Shown: one piece after another, positions 24,554 to 33,309 of the stretch | Position numbering within the stretch: position 1 is the stretch's first letter | Layout: every line of letters starts with the position of its first letter | Origin: Paractinoplanes polyasparticus | Lineage (GTDB): Bacteria > Actinomycetota > Actinomycetes > Mycobacteriales > Micromonosporaceae | Direction: 5' to 3' | Assembly (NCBI RefSeq): GCF_019710575.1 | Contig: NZ_JAHWFK010000038.1 | Coordinates: 21,004-85,003, forward strand | DNA: 64,000 nt | Made by a program: the position numbers and the translations under genes | Notes under the pieces: generated by a model | Told to the model about the DNA's origin: nothing | Seen by the model: the letters and a program-made list of their open reading frames with translations, nothing else | Databases searched by the model: none

Positions 24554-25000
24554 ATGGACCAGCTGCCCGCCATCGTTCGGCTTCCTTATGTGACAGGCGG
24601 ACCTATCAAGGTCGGCACAGTAATCAAACAGGAAGACGACCTATACACCGTCAAATGGGACGACACCGGCGCTGAGCAGGAAGTTCATCTCGGCGACTAC
24701 GAGAAGGTGACCGTCCGTGAGTCCCTCGAATTCCAGTCGCTGACGGATCCGGACGGCCTGCGAGTCGCCTTCGAACAGGATCCGCCCGCCGTCGCTTTGC
24801 GCTTCCTGCAGGAGTCGGCCGCGACCATGACCGGGAAAGAGCTCAAGCTGGCGCTGACCGGCTTCGGTATCGACGACGCCCGTTTCCGGGGCGCTTGGAC
24901 GTCGATCCGCAAGCAGCTCATGACCGACCCGCGGCTGGTCGTGGCCGGAACAGGAGCCGGCACCACGTTCGCCTGGCGCGACGCCGAATCGTCGGACTGA
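24554..25000 (+). CDS. Hypothetical protein with SH3-like N-terminal part, 148 aa
   Basis: I do not recognise a named family. Residues ~17-53 (KVGTVIKQEDDLYTVKWDD, then EVHLGDYEKV) have the alternating strand pattern of a small SH3/Tudor-like barrel. The remainder is helical (ALRFLQESAATMTGKELKLA, FGIDDARFRGAWTSIRKQL), perhaps a winged helix. Both fit a nucleic-acid or protein-interaction role. The likely leaderless start and the AT-richer codon use at its 5' end set it apart from neighbours. Its TGA abuts the TCA of the convergent pentapeptide gene with no gap. Function is unknown. Confidence 0.6.
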   Translation: MDQLPAIVRLPYVTGGPIKVGTVIKQEDDLYTVKWDDTGAEQEVHLGDYEKVTVRESLEFQSLTDPDGLRVAFEQDPPAVALRFLQESAATMTGKELKLALTGFGIDDARFRGAWTSIRKQLMTDPRLVVAGTGAGTTFAWRDAESSD

Positions 25001-25882
25001 TCAGTCCCGGATCAGCAGCTCAGCCTCTCGCAGCGTGGTGGCGGCGAAGTCCGCCAGTTCCTCGCCGTCCTGGTAGTCGTCGGTGAGGACGTGCCGGGCC
25101 GTGGCCCAGCCGGCCGTCGGCCGCAGGCCGGGCCGCCGCGACTCGCGGGAGAGGAACTGCCGCAGATCCTTGCCGACCTGGTCGCCGCGGCTCGAAGAGA
25201 GCTCGGCGGCCCGGTCGGCCACGGCCCGGAAGTTCCGGGGGACGACGATCAGCGCGTCACCCGGCGGGAAGGTGACCTCCTCGAAGTCGACGCCGTCGAA
25301 CTCGGGGTAGGTCACGTCGGCCGAGGTGAAGGTCACCCGCCGCAGCACCGCGCTGTCGTGGGCCCGTCCCAGGAAGCGCGTCTCGGTCAGCGCGCCGGTG
25401 AACGACGAATCCTCGATCGTGCAACCGGCGAACTCGGCCTTGGGCAGCGCCGGGAAGGTGCACCCCGCGAAGTGGGTGCGCTCGGCCGAGAAGTACTTCA
25501 TCTTCGCGCCGGTCAGGTCGACCGAGTGCCACGTGGTGCGGGCGAGCAGGGTTTCCGTCAGCGTCGCCCGCACCATCGAGCACTGAGTGATCGATCCGTC
25601 CGTGAACACCGCCCGGGCGAGGTCGGCCCCGTCGAAGCGGCAACCGCTGAACCGGACGTCCTCGAGGTGGGCGTGGGCCAGCGTGGCGTACCGGAAATCC
25701 ACGCCGGCGATCGTGGCGGCCTGCGAGTCGAGGCCGCCGGCCGGGAAGCCCCGGAGGTCGAGCAGGCCGTCGGCGACGGGTAGTTCGAGGTCACGCAGGG
25801 AGCTGCCGTCGGCCAGCCGCCGGAGGACCTCCGTGCGGAGACTCCCGGTACGCCAGCGGTCGATCAGCTCCCTGCGCGCCAC
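25001..25882 (-). CDS. Pentapeptide-repeat protein, candidate immunity partner of the RHS toxin
   Basis: A 293-aa protein whose central part (about residues 60-200) is a run of imperfect pentapeptides (VDFRY ATLAH AHLED VRFSG CRFDG ADLAR AVFTD style), expected to form a right-handed quadrilateral beta-helix. The C-terminal ~80 residues are helical and charged, and there is no signal peptide. I chose GTG 25882 because AGGAG lies 7 nt upstream; the longer open frame overlaps the RHS end. It starts 10 nt after the RHS stop, the classic position of an immunity gene, and this is the sole reason for that proposal. A DNA-gyrase-protecting role, known for some relatives, is an alternative. Confidence 0.75.
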   Translation of the reverse strand: MARRELIDRWRTGSLRTEVLRRLADGSSLRDLELPVADGLLDLRGFPAGGLDSQAATIAGVDFRYATLAHAHLEDVRFSGCRFDGADLARAVFTDGSITQCSMVRATLTETLLARTTWHSVDLTGAKMKYFSAERTHFAGCTFPALPKAEFAGCTIEDSSFTGALTETRFLGRAHDSAVLRRVTFTSADVTYPEFDGVDFEEVTFPPGDALIVVPRNFRAVADRAAELSSSRGDQVGKDLRQFLSRESRRPGLRPTAGWATARHVLTDDYQDGEELADFAATTLREAELLIRD

Positions 25883-25892
25883 GTCAGGACTC

Positions 25893-28800
25893 CTATCGTG
25901 TGGGCAGGTGGATGCCCCGGCCGAACAACTTCGTGTATTTGCTGTGTGCGTTCCAGTCACCGTCGGTGGTCATGTCCCACCATACGTTTCGGTCCGGTGC
26001 GTGGAAGTCGGGGCATTCCTGACCCCGGCCGCAGATGTGCAGGATCTTGTTGAGCTTCGGGTCCTGCGCGACCCTCTTCTTGACGGCCTCGTCGATCACG
26101 TCGCCGCGGAACATCTCGTAGAACGCGGTCCCTCTCGCGCGGCCGTCCCGCGCACCGATGCGTTTGACCGCGCCCTGCTGGCCCGGGCTCAGGCCGATCA
26201 CGCCCGTCTCGAAGTCGTTGACGACCGCGTCGACGTGCTCCTGCAGGCGTTCCGTGATGGCCTGGGTCGTCATGCAGTTGTGCACGAGGACCCGGTTGTC
26301 GCCGGCCTCCACGTAGTACGTGTGGGTGCTGTCGACGGTGAGGTTGTAGACGGTGGTCCGGGCCTTGTAGTCGTGCGTGGCCTTGACTGTGACCGTGCGC
26401 CGGCCGGTGTCCCGGAGCCTGTCCCCGGCCTTCAGGTCGTCGGCGATGATCCAGCCCTTGCCGGGGCTGTAGAACTTGTGACCCGCGGTCGCGGTGACCT
26501 TGGACGGCCCACCGCCCCCGGCGCCCACCAACGTCAGCTCGACCAGGCTCTTGTCGCCGCTGCCGGTGATCGACGCGACGACCTGCTGCGGCTTGCTGAC
26601 GCCGGTCCTGGCGTCGGTGGCCTTCACCGTGTCGCCGGGCTCCACCTTCTCGATCGGCTTGCTGGTGCCGTCGGCCAGCAGGACGAGCGTGCCGGCGACG
26701 AACGAGTTGGACAGCCGCTTGCCGGCGCCCTTGGCTACCTTGCAACTCTCCTCGGTGGAGGACTTGGCCTTGTTCCTGACCTTGTTGGCGGCGTTCTTCG
26801 CGGTCGCCTTGGCCTTGCCGCCGATGTCCTTGGCCGCCTTGACCGTATTCTCGACCTGTTTCGCGGCGCCGGACTTCACCGCCGTCACCGGGGCGTCGAC
26901 CATCTTCTTGATCCGTTGCGGGATCGAGGTCAGCGCCTTACGGGCGGCCTTGAGGTTGCTGTAGGCGTCGATCAGGCGGCGACCCACGCCGACGGCCTTG
27001 ATGGCCACCTTCGCGGCCTTGAACATCTTGCCCCACGGCACGGCCTGCAGCGCGGTGGAGATGCAGGCGACGATGTCACCCTCGGTGATACAGGCCTTGG
27101 CGTCGTTGAAGCCGACCAGATCGAGGATGAGATTGACGATCTCGTCGCCGATCTGCTTGACGAAGCCGTCGGCCTCGTCGACCAGCTTCTTGGCGTTGAG
27201 CCACTCCGGGTTGTCGACCTCGACCATGCCGCCGTCGGGCACGGTCGCGTCGGTGGTGGCGGCGCCCGCGTCGGGGTTGTTCATCCGGTGCTCGGCCGCG
27301 GTGACGCTGCCGTAGAACACCCCGCCGCTGTCCGGGTCCTCGCCGGTCGGGTCGGTCTGCACGGTCGGGCGGGCGTTGGTGTACGAGTACGTGGACACCG
27401 ACGGGTCGGACTGCGGCTGGGCCACCGGGTCGGTGGAGTCGAAGCGGCCCGTGCCCGGGTCGTAGTTGCGGGCGCCCATCGAGTAGCGGTCGCCCTGGGT
27501 CACATCCTGGTAGGCGCCGGTGTACTGCAGCGGGTTGACCGGCGCGTCGTCGGTCAGCTTCGAGCTCTCGGTGACCCCGAAGGCGTCGTAGTCGTACGAC
27601 CATTGCGGGGCGCCGTCGGACGACACCACCCCGGACACACCGCCGAGCCAGTCGTGCAGGTACGAGTGCGCGGCCGCTCCGGCCATGAGCCCGAGCGCCT
27701 GACCGCCGGGGTTGTAGAGGTAGCTGCGCTGTTGCGTGGCGCCACCGCTGGTCTGCGACTCCGCGGCCAGCACGGCACGCGGGCCGTTGGTGTCCCACGA
27801 CCACTTCTGGACGATCTGCTCGGCGCCGGCGCCGGTGACCGCCTGGATCCGGTTGCCGACCGCGTCGAACGTGTAGTTGGTGACCTTGCCGTTGACGGTG
27901 GCCGAGGTCATCCGGGCGTCGAGGGAGTAGGTGAACTGGTCCGAGCCGGCCCGTGTCTGGTTGCCCTCCTCGTCGTACGCGAAGGTCCGCAGACTGGTCC
28001 GCGAGCCGGCGGTCGCCTCGGCGACGAGCTGGTTGGCGGCGTCGTACGTGTACTTGGTGAGCGTGTTGTCGCCCGGCGCGGCCACCTTCTTGGTGGTCCG
28101 GTTGCCGACCAGGTCGTACGTGTAGTCGGTCCGCGAGGCGCTGGAGCCGGAGCACGCCTGCGCCCCGAAGCACTCGGCGGTCAGCCGGTCGGCCTCGTCG
28201 TAGGTGTAGGCGGTCGCCTCGGTGCTGGTCGGCTGGCCCGGCTCCCCCTTGGTCTCGGTGATCCGGGTCGGGTTGCCCACCTTGTCGAGCACCAGGTCGA
28301 AGGCCGAGAGCGTGGTGTCGCCCTTGGTGGCCTCGATGCCCGTCATGCGGCCGGCCCGGTCGTACTCGCGGTTCTCGACCACGCCGGTGGACGCCGGGTA
28401 GGTCGTCTTGATCAGGTTGTCGGCGACGTCGTACCCGAACTCGTAGCGCGCGCTCGTGCCGCCCTTGCTGCTGGTCAGCGCCGTGACCCGGTCACCGTCG
28501 TCGTAGTCGGCGGCGATCCTGGTGCCGTCCGGGTAGCTGCGGTTGACGATGCGGTCCTCGGCGTCGTACGTGTAACCGAAGACCTGGTCCCCGCGGGCCA
28601 CCTCGGTGAGCCGTTCGGTCTTGTCGTACTGGTAGGACTGCACGCCGGTCGGATCGGCCGCCGCGGTGAGCTTGTTCTTGGCGTCGTAGCCGTACGTGTA
28701 GAGGGTGCCCTTCTCGCCGAGCTTCTTACTGGTCAGCCGGCCCACGTTGTCGTAGCCGTAGAAGATCGTGCCGTCCGGATCGGGCCGGCTCGGCAGCAAC

Positions 28801-31800
28801 CGCGCGGTGCGCTCCTGGACCAGCTGCGAATTGGCGTCGTAGACCAGCTCCCGCCGGCGACCGAGCTGATCGGTGGTCGCCTCGGTGCGCCCGGCCCGGT
28901 CGTACTCGATGTAGGTCGAGCGCAGCAACGGGTCGGTGCGCCGGATCTCCTGGCCGTTCGCGTTGTACTGGAAGGTCGTCGACAGGATCGTGGCGTCCGG
29001 CCCGGTGACCGAGGTGAGCCAGTCGTTGTCGTTGTACCCGTACTTCGTGGTGTGGTTGTTGGCGTCGGTCACCGCGGTCACGCGGTCGTTGGCGTCGAAG
29101 GACTGCTTGGTGATGTTGCCGAGCGGGTCGGTCACCGAGATCTGGTTGCCGGCCTGGTCGTAGCCGTACTTCGTGGTGTAGTCGGCCGCGTTGTTGCCCT
29201 CGGCGTTGCCGCGCGGCTCGGTGATCTCGGTGGGCCGGCCGTCGTCGTCGTACTTCCAGGTGATCACGCCGCCGGTCGGGGTGGTCTGCCGGGTCGGGTT
29301 GCCCACCTCGTCGTACTCGATGCCGGCGTTGCCGCCGCCGCCCGAGGAGGCGCTTCCGGTACGCCGGTTGGCCCCGTCGAACGTGCTCGTCAGCGACTCG
29401 CCGTTCTCGTCGGTCATGCCGACGACGTTGCCGTTGTTGTCGTAGCGCACCGCCGTGCTGTTGCCGAGCTGGTCGACCTGCTCGTTCGGCCGGTCCAGCG
29501 AGTCGAACGCGGTGTCCACCTTGACCCGGGTCGCGCCCGACCCGTACGGCCGGTCGGCCTGCACCAGGTTGCCGTTGAAGTCGTAGTGGAACGTGCTGGT
29601 GAACAGCGCCTTCTGGGCCGCGTCGGCGTTGCCCTTGGGCGCGACCTCGGTCGCCACCCGGCCGTTGGGGTCGTAGGTCCAGCTCGTGGTGAGGTTGAGC
29701 CCGCCCGGGTCGAGCGTCATCGACCGGCGCCGGCCGGCCGGGGTGTACTCGGTGGCGCTGACGTTGCCGACGGGGTCCTTGGTGAGGACCGGGCGGCCCG
29801 ACTTGTCGTACGTGTAGATCGTGTTGCCGGCCAGCGGATCGGTCTCCACGGCGAGCTGACCGAGCTCGTCGAAGGTCCAGCGGTGCGGCAGCAGCTTGCC
29901 CGGCTCGCGCATCTCGACGACCTGATTCTCGGCGTCGTACTCGTACCGGGTCCGGAACTTGTCCGGGTCGGCGCCGGAAACCGTGCCCCGCGGGTCGACG
30001 ACCGAGCTCATCCGGCCCGTCCGGTCGTACGTCATGACGGTCTTGCGCCCGGTCGGAGTGGTCTCGGAAGTGCGGTTGCCGTCGGCGTCGTACGTGTAGA
30101 CAGTGGCCTTGTCGCGCGGGTCGGTGCGCTTGACCACCTGGCCCTTGCTGTCGTACTCGTACTTGTAACCGGTCTTCTGCTCCGGGTTGCGCTGGCTGGT
30201 GAGCTCGTTGAACTCGTTGTAGGTGTAGACCCACTTCTGGCCGCGGCCGTCGGTGTAGGTGGTCTGGTTGCCGCGGTCGTCGAAGTCGCTGGTCTGCGTG
30301 AACGAGAAGGGCTCGGGCGCCGTACGCGTCCGGGGGTTGCCGTTCTCGTCGAACGCCGTCTCCTCCTGGTTGCCCTTCGGGTCGACCACGAGGCTCTTCT
30401 GCAGCTTGCCGTCGTAGCGCGTGTTGACCACGTCGTTGTTGGCGTTGCGGCTGAACAGCAACACGTTGTCGCGGTAGCCGTCCACCACCACGACGCCGTC
30501 CGGGTCGGTGGTGGTGGCCCGCTGCTGAGCGGCGTCCCAGGCGAAGGTGGTGACCCCGCCCAGCGCGTCGGTCTGCCGGCCCACGCGGCCGGTCGCGTCG
30601 TACTCGTTGAGCAGCTGACGCGTGCCGCGCGGGTCGTGCACCGTGGTCAGCCGCCCGGCGGCGTCGTAGCCGTAGCTGGTCACGCTGCGGCGGGCGTCCT
30701 GCGTCTTGAGCAGCCGCCCGTCCTGGTAGTCGAACTGCGCGCTGCGGCCGTCGGGCATCGTCACCTTCGTGATCAGGCCCAGGTCGGCCCGCACCTCGAA
30801 CTTGACGACACGCCCGCTGGGGTCGGTGACCCGGTCGAGCGCCCCGGCCGCGGTGTAGGTCAGCGTCACGCCGTCCCCGCGCGGGTTCTTGACCGACACG
30901 AGCTTGCCCGCCGCATCGAACCGCAGCACCCGCCGGTCCGGCGGCACCAGCTGCCACCCGCTGTCAACCTTGGAAAGCTTGGCCCGTACGCCCGCAGGCG
31001 CGGCGTACGTGCCGTCGGCGCCCCCGGTGTAGACCGCCTCGGCCCCGTCCTCGGCCCGCACCCGAGCGGCGCCCCCGTCGGCGGCCACGATGCGCACGTC
31101 GTACGACGAGCTCCAGCCCAGCCCGAACAGCCCCCGTGCGGTGTTCCCGGACGAGTAGTAGCGAGCCAGCCGGAACGGAATACCGAACGACGGCATCGCG
31201 AAGTCCTGCTCGACCCGGTTGTACGCCCCGGTGCCGGTGTTGACCATCTGACCCCGGAAGGCCTGCGCCCGCACGGTGGTGCCCAGCACGGTGGCGCAGC
31301 CACAACCGACAGCCTGACTGGCCGGAACCGATGGCGGCGTCTCCACCTTGCGCGGCTTCGCCGGCTGTGATTCCGGGCTGCTCAGCTCGCCCTCGGCCGT
31401 GGCCACAGTAACCGTCACCGTGTAGGTGCGGGCAGGATCGAGGACCCAGCCCTCGGCGGCGCCGAAGCTGCGGCAGTAGGTCGCCGGGAACGAGCAGATG
31501 TTCAGATCGGCCTGGCCCAGGTCGACCGACCGCTGCTCGGCGCCCGACTGGACGTCACGGACGGTGGCCCACCAGCGGTCGGTGGGCCCGATCTCGGCGT
31601 TGAAGTAGACGACCAGCGAGGTGTCGCCGAGCAGGTAGCCGGGCCGCACGATGGGCTGGGTGGGCGGCGCGAGCTCGGCGTTGAGGCGCAGGGTCTTGAC
31701 CGTGGTCTCGCGCCGATCGGCCTTGGCCGTGGCGGCGGCCTTCTTGGGCGCGCCCGCGGCCTCGGTGGCCGGCGGGACGGGTTCCGCTACCTGTCCCGCC

Positions 31801-31982
31801 GGCAACCCGTGGTTCTTGGCGGCGGAGGCCGGGAGCCCCCGGTCGACCGGCCCCGCCCCGGCCGGAGCAACAGGTTGCCCTTCAGCGGCGGAAGCGGCGG
31901 ACGGCGGCGGCGCGGCCAGCATGGCCGCCGTGAGAATAGGAATCAGTAAATAACACAGCCTGAGACGCTGCGGCACACGCAT
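25893..31982 (-). CDS. Secreted RHS/YD-repeat polymorphic toxin with Hint domain
   Basis: A 2029-aa protein. A signal peptide (LCYLLIPILTAAMLAAPPP) is followed by a ~230-aa N-terminal region. An RHS shell of many YD repeats (GYDAAGRLTTVHDPRG-type) runs to about residue 1490 and closes with RNYDPGTGRFDSTDPVAQPQ. A Lys/Ala-rich linker (~1570-1755) leads to a pretoxin Hint domain (~1757-1903: NSFVAGTLVLLADGTSKPIE to VLVHNC). The last 126 residues are the toxin module. The Hint first residue appears to be Ser where Cys is usual. GGGGGA precedes the ATG by 5 nt. Such proteins encapsulate and deliver a C-terminal toxin to competitors. The pentapeptide gene follows directly. Confidence 0.93.
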   Translation of the reverse strand: MRVPQRLRLCYLLIPILTAAMLAAPPPSAASAAEGQPVAPAGAGPVDRGLPASAAKNHGLPAGQVAEPVPPATEAAGAPKKAAATAKADRRETTVKTLRLNAELAPPTQPIVRPGYLLGDTSLVVYFNAEIGPTDRWWATVRDVQSGAEQRSVDLGQADLNICSFPATYCRSFGAAEGWVLDPARTYTVTVTVATAEGELSSPESQPAKPRKVETPPSVPASQAVGCGCATVLGTTVRAQAFRGQMVNTGTGAYNRVEQDFAMPSFGIPFRLARYYSSGNTARGLFGLGWSSSYDVRIVAADGGAARVRAEDGAEAVYTGGADGTYAAPAGVRAKLSKVDSGWQLVPPDRRVLRFDAAGKLVSVKNPRGDGVTLTYTAAGALDRVTDPSGRVVKFEVRADLGLITKVTMPDGRSAQFDYQDGRLLKTQDARRSVTSYGYDAAGRLTTVHDPRGTRQLLNEYDATGRVGRQTDALGGVTTFAWDAAQQRATTTDPDGVVVVDGYRDNVLLFSRNANNDVVNTRYDGKLQKSLVVDPKGNQEETAFDENGNPRTRTAPEPFSFTQTSDFDDRGNQTTYTDGRGQKWVYTYNEFNELTSQRNPEQKTGYKYEYDSKGQVVKRTDPRDKATVYTYDADGNRTSETTPTGRKTVMTYDRTGRMSSVVDPRGTVSGADPDKFRTRYEYDAENQVVEMREPGKLLPHRWTFDELGQLAVETDPLAGNTIYTYDKSGRPVLTKDPVGNVSATEYTPAGRRRSMTLDPGGLNLTTSWTYDPNGRVATEVAPKGNADAAQKALFTSTFHYDFNGNLVQADRPYGSGATRVKVDTAFDSLDRPNEQVDQLGNSTAVRYDNNGNVVGMTDENGESLTSTFDGANRRTGSASSGGGGNAGIEYDEVGNPTRQTTPTGGVITWKYDDDGRPTEITEPRGNAEGNNAADYTTKYGYDQAGNQISVTDPLGNITKQSFDANDRVTAVTDANNHTTKYGYNDNDWLTSVTGPDATILSTTFQYNANGQEIRRTDPLLRSTYIEYDRAGRTEATTDQLGRRRELVYDANSQLVQERTARLLPSRPDPDGTIFYGYDNVGRLTSKKLGEKGTLYTYGYDAKNKLTAAADPTGVQSYQYDKTERLTEVARGDQVFGYTYDAEDRIVNRSYPDGTRIAADYDDGDRVTALTSSKGGTSARYEFGYDVADNLIKTTYPASTGVVENREYDRAGRMTGIEATKGDTTLSAFDLVLDKVGNPTRITETKGEPGQPTSTEATAYTYDEADRLTAECFGAQACSGSSASRTDYTYDLVGNRTTKKVAAPGDNTLTKYTYDAANQLVAEATAGSRTSLRTFAYDEEGNQTRAGSDQFTYSLDARMTSATVNGKVTNYTFDAVGNRIQAVTGAGAEQIVQKWSWDTNGPRAVLAAESQTSGGATQQRSYLYNPGGQALGLMAGAAAHSYLHDWLGGVSGVVSSDGAPQWSYDYDAFGVTESSKLTDDAPVNPLQYTGAYQDVTQGDRYSMGARNYDPGTGRFDSTDPVAQPQSDPSVSTYSYTNARPTVQTDPTGEDPDSGGVFYGSVTAAEHRMNNPDAGAATTDATVPDGGMVEVDNPEWLNAKKLVDEADGFVKQIGDEIVNLILDLVGFNDAKACITEGDIVACISTALQAVPWGKMFKAAKVAIKAVGVGRRLIDAYSNLKAARKALTSIPQRIKKMVDAPVTAVKSGAAKQVENTVKAAKDIGGKAKATAKNAANKVRNKAKSSTEESCKVAKGAGKRLSNSFVAGTLVLLADGTSKPIEKVEPGDTVKATDARTGVSKPQQVVASITGSGDKSLVELTLVGAGGGGPSKVTATAGHKFYSPGKGWIIADDLKAGDRLRDTGRRTVTVKATHDYKARTTVYNLTVDSTHTYYVEAGDNRVLVHNCMTTQAITERLQEHVDAVVNDFETGVIGLSPGQQGAVKRIGARDGRARGTAFYEMFRGDVIDEAVKKRVAQDPKLNKILHICGRGQECPDFHAPDRNVWWDMTTDGDWNAHSKYTKLFGRGIHLPTR

Positions 31983-32108
31983 GGCATTCCCCCGTGGAAG
32001 CGATGGCAGTGCGCCTCACACTTCCGCCATTGACACATGTCAATCAATGGATCGAATAGCCTTAACTCTCCCCTGAACGCCCTAGGTAGAGGATGCATCC
32101 CAGCCGGG

Positions 32109-33083
32109 TCATTCCCATACCAGCTCCCACCACTGCCAGTTCTCCGGTGCCGGCTTCCAGGTCGGGTCGGGCCGCCATCCGGCGGGCGGCACCCAGCCTT
32201 CCGGCGGCGTCGGCCACCCCGGCGGCACCGCGAAGCGCACGCCCGTGGGCGGCGGCGGGATGGGACCGTGCTCGTGGCGCTCCTCGATGGTGGCCGCCGG
32301 CGCGACGCCGAGCCAGCTGTCGGGCAGCTCGTGGGCCCGGGCGACGTAGAGGACAACCTCGGCCTTGATGCGGTTGCCCTTGACGATCGCCCGGGCGGCG
32401 GTGGTCAGGCCTTGTCCAGCGAGGTGCTGGACGGCCGGAAGCAGCTCGCCGCTCATCTTGGGGGTCAGCTGACCCACCCGCATCCCGTCGAGCCGCGCCT
32501 CGACCAGCGAGTGCGTGGTGCGGGCGCTCCGCTCCACGATCTCGTGCAGGGTGGCGTGAACCCAGCACTCCCCCTCGGGCCGCAGATACGGCGTCAGCTC
32601 GGGAAGATGCTTGTTCTCCCCCGTGACCTGAATGGCGCGACCCGACGGCAACAACCGATGCCCCTCGGACGGCGGCAGGTTGGCCGGCACGATCATGTGC
32701 GGATCGGCCAGATCAAGCCGCACCGATCCCCGGAAGGTCGCACCCCGACCGTCGTTGTCGTCCCACTCGGCGCCCCACACTCGAGCGTTCACCTGCGGCG
32801 CCCACCCACCGGTCAGCAACACGACGAGAACCGGGTAGTAACGCACCGCGTCCCCCCGCGCCAGATACCCGACCTGGTGCCCGTCGACCCACACACCGAT
32901 GGCATGACGGTCGTGCGAGTTCCCCGATTCGGGCATCAACACGGCCGGCCGCGTCAGCTCACTGCCCTGCGCCTTGAAGTCCTGCCCGAACAGAGATCGG
33001 ATGGCGGGACCGTAGTGCGACTCCCCGACGATGTTCGCGTGCGGGTAGCCACGCTGCCCCCACAACTCGAACGCAACAGCCAT
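32109..33083 (-). CDS. HIRAN-domain-like protein with Pro/Trp-rich C-terminal tail
   Basis: A protein of about 324 aa. Residues ~12-90 resemble a HIRAN domain (NIVGESHYGPAIRSLFG, then LMPESGNSHDRHAIGVWVDG and QVGYLARGDAVRY), a module that recognises DNA ends or damaged forks and is found in helicases and stand-alone bacterial proteins. A second related segment may lie at 180-265. The last ~45 residues are PPGWPTPPEGWVPPAGW-type repeats. I used ATG 33083; a GTG at 33125 is also possible and neither has a strong ribosome binding site. It is divergent from the ATPase operon at 33310, so a functional link with that system is plausible. Confidence 0.65.
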   Translation of the reverse strand: MAVAFELWGQRGYPHANIVGESHYGPAIRSLFGQDFKAQGSELTRPAVLMPESGNSHDRHAIGVWVDGHQVGYLARGDAVRYYPVLVVLLTGGWAPQVNARVWGAEWDDNDGRGATFRGSVRLDLADPHMIVPANLPPSEGHRLLPSGRAIQVTGENKHLPELTPYLRPEGECWVHATLHEIVERSARTTHSLVEARLDGMRVGQLTPKMSGELLPAVQHLAGQGLTTAARAIVKGNRIKAEVVLYVARAHELPDSWLGVAPAATIEERHEHGPIPPPPTGVRFAVPPGWPTPPEGWVPPAGWRPDPTWKPAPENWQWWELVWE

Positions 33084-33309
33084 CGGCAGACCGTAGGGCC
33101 CCACGTTCCGCAACGCAGTGGTCACTTCGGACGGTCCCGCCCACCGATCATCCGAGGTTAGTTGACGCCCAGCAGGGAGACGGCGTGCTCTTGCGGCGGT
33201 CCCGGCGCTGGTGAAGGCGGCGGTAGGAAAGCGGTAGATCTCCTCTGAAGGATGTAGTCGCTTTCGGGTTTGGCCGTCCCTCCGCGAAACGGGCCGGGGT
33301 TGGAGAGCG

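Noticed and set aside
22810..24675. A 621-codon plus-strand open frame across the SulP gene
   Set aside because: It is the antisense shadow of SulP, full of His/Arg/Asp/Gln runs, and collides with the well-supported gene at 24554.
25587..31370. A 1927-codon plus-strand open frame
   Set aside because: It is antisense to the RHS gene. The repeated Val/Gly/Leu/Asp-rich content is the mirror of the YD repeats and high-GC codon bias, with no family motif.
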